From Sequoia sempervirens (taxonomy: Eukaryota > Streptophyta > Pinopsida > Cupressales > Cupressaceae): 64,000 nucleotides of DNA. How positions within the stretch are numbered: position 1 is the stretch's first letter; each line of letters opens with the position of its first letter. Position numbers and translations under genes: made by a program. Under the pieces are notes generated by a model. It did not search any database. It worked only from the letters and a program-made list of their open reading frames with translations, and had not been told where the DNA came from. The DNA lies in the NCBI GenBank assembly GCA_007258455.2, contig VDFB02193867.1, positions 531,827,071 to 531,891,070 on the forward strand. The letters are read 5' to 3'. Below are positions 58,400 to 64,000 of the stretch, in pieces.

Positions 58400-59540
58400 T
58401 ATAGACGTTCCCTAGACAATACCCTGTTGAGATGTCTCGATACTGAAGAAGAACAAGTGACCTTGCATGGGGTACATGAGGGTATATGTGGATCCCACTC
58501 AAGTAGTCCCATCTTAGCCAAAAATATTATGATACTAGGCTATTATTGGCCTACAATGGAAAATGACTCATATGTCATTGTGAAGAAATGTTGACAGTGC
58601 TAGATTCACAGAGAATTGATACACACACCAGCATAGGAGCTCCATCCAATAATGTCACCATGGCCCTTTTCCCAATGGGGAATCGATCTCATCGGTAGGA
58701 TACATCCTAGATACTCCAACAGTCATAAATTCATCATTATTGCGACTGAATACTTTACCAAGTGGATTGAAGCCATTCCTATGACCTACATTACTCACAT
58801 ACAAATTTCTAAGTTCATCCTTAACTATATAATTTTTCGGTATGGTGTTCCTCAATCCATAATCACAGATAATGGATTCCCATTTAAAAACCAAGAAGTC
58901 CATCACCTTTGCCAAAAATTCCATATCCAACACCACTTTTCCATTCCATATTACCCACAGGGTAATGACCAAGCTGAGGCGTCTAACAAAACAATCCTCA
59001 GAATCCTTAAGAAGACTGTCAATGATGCTGGTCGTGATTGGAATTTACAACTTAACCTTGCCCTATGGGATTACCACACAAGCATCTGCACTCCCACCGG
59101 TGCCACTCCATATTCCTTGGTATTGGGTTCTGAGGCCATCTTTCCTATTGAGGTCAAGATTCCTTCCCTAAGGGTATCTTTGAAAGGGCATATTGACAAT
59201 GAAGAGTACCATGTGTCAAGACTACACGAGCTAGAGTTCTTGGACAAATGAAGACAAAAGGAACTAGGTCACCTTCAAGCATATCAAAACCGTCTTCGTC
59301 GTAGCTACAACAAGAAAGTCTTGAATCAACATTTTGACATTGGTGACCTAGTTTTAATGGAAAATCCAAAAAATCAAGTAGAAAGAGAAAACCAGGAAAG
59401 TTTGAGCCAAATTGGCTAGTACCTTATATTGTCACAGAAGCCTTTGTATCAGGAGCATACCAACTCTCTACCCCTGAAGGAGAACCACTATCAACACCAA
59501 TCAACAACCTTCATTTGAAGAGGTTCTACACATAGCTTTC
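58400..59540 (+). pseudogene. Gypsy C integrase
   Basis: Zinc end: LHGVHEGICGSHSS then LGYYWPTM and KKC*QC (stop between the two Cys). Core: FSQWGIDLIG (Asp), KWIEAIPM, QSIITDNGFPF (Asp), QGNDQAEASNKTIL (Glu), so the DDE triad is present. C-terminal part: LHELEFLDK, stop, YQNRLRRSYNKKV and FDIGDLVLMENPK, the GPY/F-type region, reaching about 59530. Two or three stops, else well preserved; the longest clean frame of the window's gypsy pol (58652-59251). Confidence 0.9.
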
Positions 59541-60191
59541 AAGAGCCTTGTTTTAATCATCAAAAATACATTTTTTTTTTCGAAAAATAAAAAAAATCAT
59601 TACCTAGGTGAAGACCTAGCAAACAAGAATCTTGGTAACATAAAAAAAAAAAAATCAAGAAAATAATAAAGAGAAATAATTCCTCCAATAGTGAAAAAGA
59701 CTTTGGTGGCGCTTTGGATGAGTACCATGGTGAAAACCTGGCAAACATGTCCCATGTGTAGTCAGTTCTGCTCCTTTGTCTACCATCATTCCAATCTGAC
59801 TTCCCTATCATTACACCCATAATAAATGGTTGTCCTTTCCATAACTTTGAACAATTGACATCAAGCACACTTCACATCCCCATTCCATCCTATTAATAAT
59901 AAATTGGTCTTATACCCAACTGGGGGCAGACACTTGACTTATGTCATTTGGTTCTTACAGTGGTTGTTTTAAGGATGTAAAACCCTTGCAAAAATTCAAA
60001 AATTCAAAAAAAATCAAAAATGCCCTAAAAAATCCAAAAACAACACAAAATTTCTTGAAAAAATTCATAAACATCATAAAACTTCAAAAAGAAAAAAAAT
60101 CAAAACATGTCAAATAACCCAAAAACATCCAAAAAAATTTCAAAAATCCAAAAACATGTCAGATTCTGTCACACCAGTCAATCTTTTTCAT
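59541..60191 (+). other. Gypsy C 3' untranslated DNA
   Basis: Includes a purine-rich ACTGGGGGCAGA at 59919-59930 that might be an old polypurine tract, and at 59990-60160 a dense AAAAATTCAAAAA / CAAAAAC simple sequence. No LTR start follows. Confidence 0.45.
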
Positions 60192-60790
60192 TGTCGAACT
60201 ACATTGCCTCTATGACTGGATGTAGGCAAGGCCATCTGTCGATGCACCCCCAAGGCATTAGGTTAGTCCTTTAGGTTTTCCAAATAAATAATGAAATCAT
60301 GACTCGGTCCTTTGTCTATAAAACAAAGTCAATGGTCGTGTCGAACTACATTGCCTCTACGACTTGATGTAGGAAAGGCCATCTGTCGATGTGCCTCTGA
60401 GGCATTAGGTCAGTCCTTTAGGTTTGTCAAATAAATTATGACTCAATCCTCAGTCAATAAGACAAAGTCATTGGTCATGTCAAATTATGAGGTCTCTGCA
60501 TGTATAACGTAGGCAAGGCCATCAATGGATGGGCCCTTAAGGCTGCACTAGGTCAGTCCATTAGGGTTCATCACACTCACTATCACACACATCATATATC
60601 TTCAAATAAAACAAATCTTTTTTAGTCAATCCTATTAGTCAGAGTTTGGTCGAACTACGAGGTCTTTGCATGTATAACGTAGGCAAGGCCATCAAATTGA
60701 TGAGCCCCTGAGGCCACACTAGGTCAATCCTTTAGGGTTCGTCGTATCAGTCAAAATAAGTCAACAAGGTCATCAAGTCAAACCAAACAA
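60192..60790 (+). repeat. Tandem array I behind pol, four units
   Basis: Units start at 60192, 60339, 60478 and 60647 (147, 139 and 169 bp apart). Shared words are GTCGAACTAC, GTAGGCAAGGCCATC, GGCATTAGGTCAGTCC and TTTAGGGTT. Later units carry TGCATGTATAACGTAGGC in place of TCTATGACTGGATGTAGGC. No coding potential. Confidence 0.85.
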
Positions 60791-60831
60791 ATTGCCGAAA
60801 CACTCAAATAACCAAAACAATCAACCTATGT

Positions 60832-61056
60832 CTTATACAAGATGTGTCCTTGAAAACAAAAAATATCATTTAGTCAAACATTATCATTGCCTTATATAGG
60901 TGGTCACATGATCGAAACCAGACTCAACGTCTTATACAATATGTGTCTTTCTGAAATCAGGCTTTATCATTTCCTTATACAGGTGGTCACATGATCGAAA
61001 CTAGACTCAACGTCTTATACATGTGTCATTCCTAAAATCAGGCTTTATCAAACAAT
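60832..61056 (+). repeat. Tandem array II, about 2.5 units
   Basis: Units begin CTTATACA at 60832, 60931 and 61014 (99 and 83 bp). Shared words: GGTGGTCACATGATCGAAAC, AGACTCAACGT, ATCAGGCTTTATCA. Confidence 0.85.
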
Positions 61057-61162
61057 CATCTTATCAATCTCTTGGACAATTAAACAACAAGCATACCAAA
61101 TTTTGGCAAATATTCTTACTGGTTGTTGACATTATGGCTTGTTTTGTCTTATCTTTTTTGTA

Positions 61163-61395
61163 TTGGCTTTGTTGTTGAGTCTGGTTACTAGCTTCCTCAA
61201 GGATGTGCCATGAAGGATTTAGAGAAGCAAGGATGTCTCAGGACTCTTTTTCTTTGACTGTTGTTTGTCTATTGTCTTTTGGCTTTGTCTTTGAGTTAGA
61301 TTACTAGCTTCCTCAAGGATTTCCCATGAAGGATTTAGAGGAGCGATGATGTCTCATGACTCATCTTTTATTTGATTGTTGTCTATGGATTGTCT
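61163..61395 (+). repeat. Tandem array III, two units
   Basis: Two copies about 116 bp apart sharing TTGGCTTTGT, ACTAGCTTCCTCAAGGAT, CATGAAGGATTTAGAG and GATGTCTCA. Confidence 0.8.
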
Positions 61396-62289
61396 TGACA
61401 AAAAGACTGGGGCAATTTCACCCTTAGTATGAGTTAGGACATTCCTTATCTGTGATTGCATATTTTTTAGCAGGTGGATGACCTTGCACACCTTGGTCTA
61501 TCTCATACCATGGTGTTTCTCATCCATTTGTATCATTTAACGCCCAATGATGATTAATGCAAGGCCTATTATGTTATAGCGAAATATTGAAGATTTTTAA
61601 TACTAACATCCAAATTTTCCTCACTAACATTTCTTCTTTCCTGCATTATGCTAGAGTCCTATGACACAAAAAAAATAAAAATAAAACATCTTGCATAGGA
61701 ATTTATGTTACAAACATCATTTAGAAATTTCCATACATAAGTACATATTAAATCATATATATATGTTGCATTTAAAAAACAAAAAAATATACACATCTAG
61801 GAATCCATGGGATAACATGCATTCACCACCATAAAATGTATAACATATTATCACAACAAATACATTCACAGGGAATTGTACATATTAAATCATATTGCAT
61901 CTCATAATGATAATCATAGCATCCATAAATGACATCCATAATACCATAAAAGGAAATGCATCCATCATCATATAGAATTAACACATCATCATAGGCTGCA
62001 TAAATATCATAAAGTACATATCTGCATCCATAACATATGCATAAATAGAAAATTGCATATCATATTAAACATTGCATATCATATAAAGAACTGCACATTA
62101 TATAATCACCACCAAAAATGATATATATATATATATATATATATATCACTCAAAAAAGGTGTCATAGTACAATGTCATAATGTATCTCAAAATAAGAGCT
62201 CGTAGGCTCGATGGACATAAAATATCAGTGTTAAAATATCTGAGTCAAAATAAGCCTATCCTATACTCCCATACTGCCTAGAGCTCGTG
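61396..62289. other. AT-rich stretch, no gene
   Basis: A purine phrase AAAAAGACTGGGGCAATTT is at about 61397-61415. From 61680 to 62160 the sequence is CAT/ATA-rich low complexity. I see no coding frame. Confidence 0.45.
62120..62147. repeat. (AT)n microsatellite
   Basis: About 14 uninterrupted AT dinucleotides. Confidence 0.9.
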
Positions 62290-64000
62290 CTGCTGCTCTC
62301 ACTTTAGCTAGATTTGCTGTGAGACCGAGATCGACCGCTGCTTAGTGCCACTGATGCATTGGGTGCCCTATGCTCAGGTGGGACTTCCGACTCATACAAA
62401 TCTTGATAATACTGCTCTCACCTCCCTGCTCCGAGGAGTCCTTGCATTGTGTCAGAAGATGTGCCTATACATCCGGCCACAAAGTCAATGACCCTCTAAT
62501 TTTCCTCCTAAGCTCAAATCACTCCACTATCCCTCTCTAATTGAAGGGTGTCTCTCTCTACATGTATACCATCTCTCTCTTCCTATAGAGACTGTACCTC
62601 GACCTCTAGTGCTTGCACTATGGCCTGTAGTCATGAAAACTAATCTCTATCCCTTGAACTGCCCCTGATGGGCACATCCTCAAAACCCTCATCTACATCT
62701 ATAATCCTCTCATGGAGGATTTTCTCCTCCTCACCCATCTCCTCATCCTCTGGCTACTCCTTGTGTCCTCCCACATCCATGCCTATGGTATCTATAGCTG
62801 CTAACACCTCAAGCTCCTCTCTATTAGCCTCATTTTCCTCGACCTCTACATCGGGCATGTCCTCCTCCTATCATCCCTCCTCCTATCAAACCTCCTCCTA
62901 TCAACCCTCCTCCTGTCGACCCTCCTCTCTCTCCTCTCTCTCCTCCTCCCTCCTCTCGAGATAGGAGGAAGTGGTCCCCTCCTCCTCCTCAACTGTTGTC
63001 AGACTCTCCTACCATCCCCTTCTCCTCTCCCATTTCCACCATCATCACCTGCTCCACTGTCACCTCCACTGTCACCTCCACCATCACCTTCATCATCACA
63101 CTAACCTCCACCACCCCCTTGGACTCCATCTCCTCTCACCCTACCTCCACCTCTCCTACCTCGAGGACCCCATCCTTGTTTGAAAACTGGTGTAGGCTGA
63201 TCCAAATTTTCCAAAGGAATGGGCCTATGTGTCCTCCACCATGCATCATAATCAGGAGTGGTCCCTGCATCCAATAGTCCCCCTCTCCACCCCCACCACT
63301 ATGCCGGTAAACCATCAATGGCCTATACTGTTGTCATAGCTAAGATCATAGGAACCCATGGAATAACCTCCCTAGATGACCGAGCATACAATATTAATCC
63401 CTGAGGCACATCCTACTGCTCCCCAAACTTTCATAGGACCTGACCTGGAAAATATGTCTCAATAATATGAATTGACTGGACAATGTGTCCAATCAGGTAT
63501 CTCTCTTGATGAAACTAAGGTAGATGCTCACCTTCATCTGGCCACTGATGACAAACCATATAAGGCCTCTAGATGAAATTCACCAAGGTGTCTATTCCAT
63601 TTCTCTAATAATTGATATCCCCCATATGAGTCAGTGTCACTTCCCCCACATACATATATACATATGGTGTCGTGGTCTCCATATGCCGATCAACTGGAAA
63701 ATGAAACACTGTAATGTGATACCAGGCCTAAACCATCAACAGAGTCACACTGCAACTCATCGACTATCCTCGCCTGTAGACAATGTCATGTAACTAAAAA
63801 TAAACCATCACCAATAACACATGGCCCCCATGCATACAATGTATCCCTGGCCAACATACCAACAAGCATCTTCCCCCATCTATCTTGAAATCTATGTCCT
63901 CGATGATCTGAGATCACTATCATGGCTATCGTAGTGCATAGAATATAGTCGAATAGCTCATACCGAGCAACCAATGTCTCCCATATGATCTCATATCTAT
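62290..64000 (-). pseudogene. Plant mobile domain (MAIL-like) ORF, antisense to Gypsy C, degenerate
   Basis: Read leftwards from the window end, one mostly continuous frame gives RYELFDYILCTTIAM, WGKMLVGMLARDTLYAWG, METTTPYVYMYVGEVTLTHM, RYLIGHIVQSIHIIETYFP, GQVL*KFGEQ*DVPQGLILY, SSREVIPWVPMI, TPDYDAWWRTHRPIPLENL and a Gly/Arg-rich tail (GPRGRRGGGRVRG). A Gly-rich repeat (15-bp units, 62861-62920), a Glu-rich coiled coil and a Ser-rich end (SGRSRSHSKSS, about 62320) follow. The P..VL.QFG..Q.IP and DY..W...H.R.I signatures recall the plant mobile domain / MAIL family. At least eight stops, mostly TAG or TGA where Trp or Arg is expected. N-terminus lies beyond the window. Confidence 0.5.

Larger units (their letters stand above)
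44638..64000 (+). mobile_element. Gypsy C: Tat-like Ty3/gypsy element, 3' LTR outside window
   Basis: 5' LTR, leader, gag, protease, G-patch linker, RT, RNase H, second RNase H and integrase occur in that order on the plus strand between 44638 and 59540. Three tandem arrays and an antisense ORF follow. A second RNase H between the first and the integrase is a recognised mark of the Tat clade. All coding parts have stops or shifts. It is enlarged by a 4.1-kb insertion at 45773. The 3' LTR (expected TGTAGACAC...) is not seen, so the element extends beyond 64000 or the right part belongs to something else. Confidence 0.75.

Noticed and set aside
62668..63277. Plus-strand Ser/Pro/His-rich frames
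   Set aside because: They are the complement of the antisense PMD-like ORF and its GGA-rich repeats.

Overview
The window reads as AT-rich nuclear intergenic DNA from a land plant with a large, retrotransposon-packed genome. Evidence is the stacked Ty1/copia and Ty3/gypsy elements with tRNA-iMet-type primer binding sites (TGGTATCAGAGC), a Tat-type gypsy with two RNase H domains, a TRIM, a tRNA-derived SINE and LINE ORF1 debris. A gymnosperm such as a conifer would fit, but that is only a guess. I find no intact cellular gene: every long coding stretch is retroelement-derived and broken by stops or frameshifts.

Layout. (1) 1-10077: a minus-strand LTR element, left LTR cut by the window edge, carrying a degenerate proline-rich G-patch ORF and copia-like LTR debris. 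Nested in it is a 2.6-kb plus-strand non-autonomous LTR element (6631-9239) whose only product is a coiled-coil / G-patch / zinc-knuckle Gag-like protein. (2) 10078-17719: a plus-strand gypsy remnant (LTR end, leader, Gag N-terminus) split by a 3.8-kb TG...CA unit with 5-bp TSD ttgat. (3) 17720-34045: minus-strand Copia A, hit by a 391-bp TRIM (TSD gagat), a 1.26-kb solo LTR (TSD cacca), complete Copia B of 7.5 kb (TSD aactt), and about 1 kb of unknown DNA in its gag. (4) 34046-41692: plus-strand Copia D, whose left LTR is interrupted by Copia A and whose interior holds an 89-bp tandem repeat, a SINE with long TSDs and a LINE DUF4283 fragment. (5) 43546-44637: a further copia LTR. (6) 44638-64000: a plus-strand Tat-like gypsy (Gypsy C) with 5' LTR, a candidate tRNA-Trp primer site, a second giant unit of 4.1 kb (TSD cttcc), a 19-bp minisatellite in its leader, gag, protease, G-patch, RT, RNase H, second RNase H and integrase, three tandem arrays behind pol, and an antisense ORF resembling the plant mobile domain family. 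Its 3' LTR lies beyond the window.

Relative ages follow from the nesting: Copia D precedes Copia A, which precedes Copia B, the TRIM and the solo LTR; each giant unit is younger than its gypsy host. Several in-frame stops look like TGG or CGA codons changed by C-to-T transitions, as expected of old methylated repeats. The most interesting signals are a G-patch shared by three otherwise different elements, the compact Gag-only element whose LTRs have absorbed a primer binding site, the two giant TSD-flanked units in gypsy leaders, and the antisense ORF plus arrays behind the Tat-like pol.
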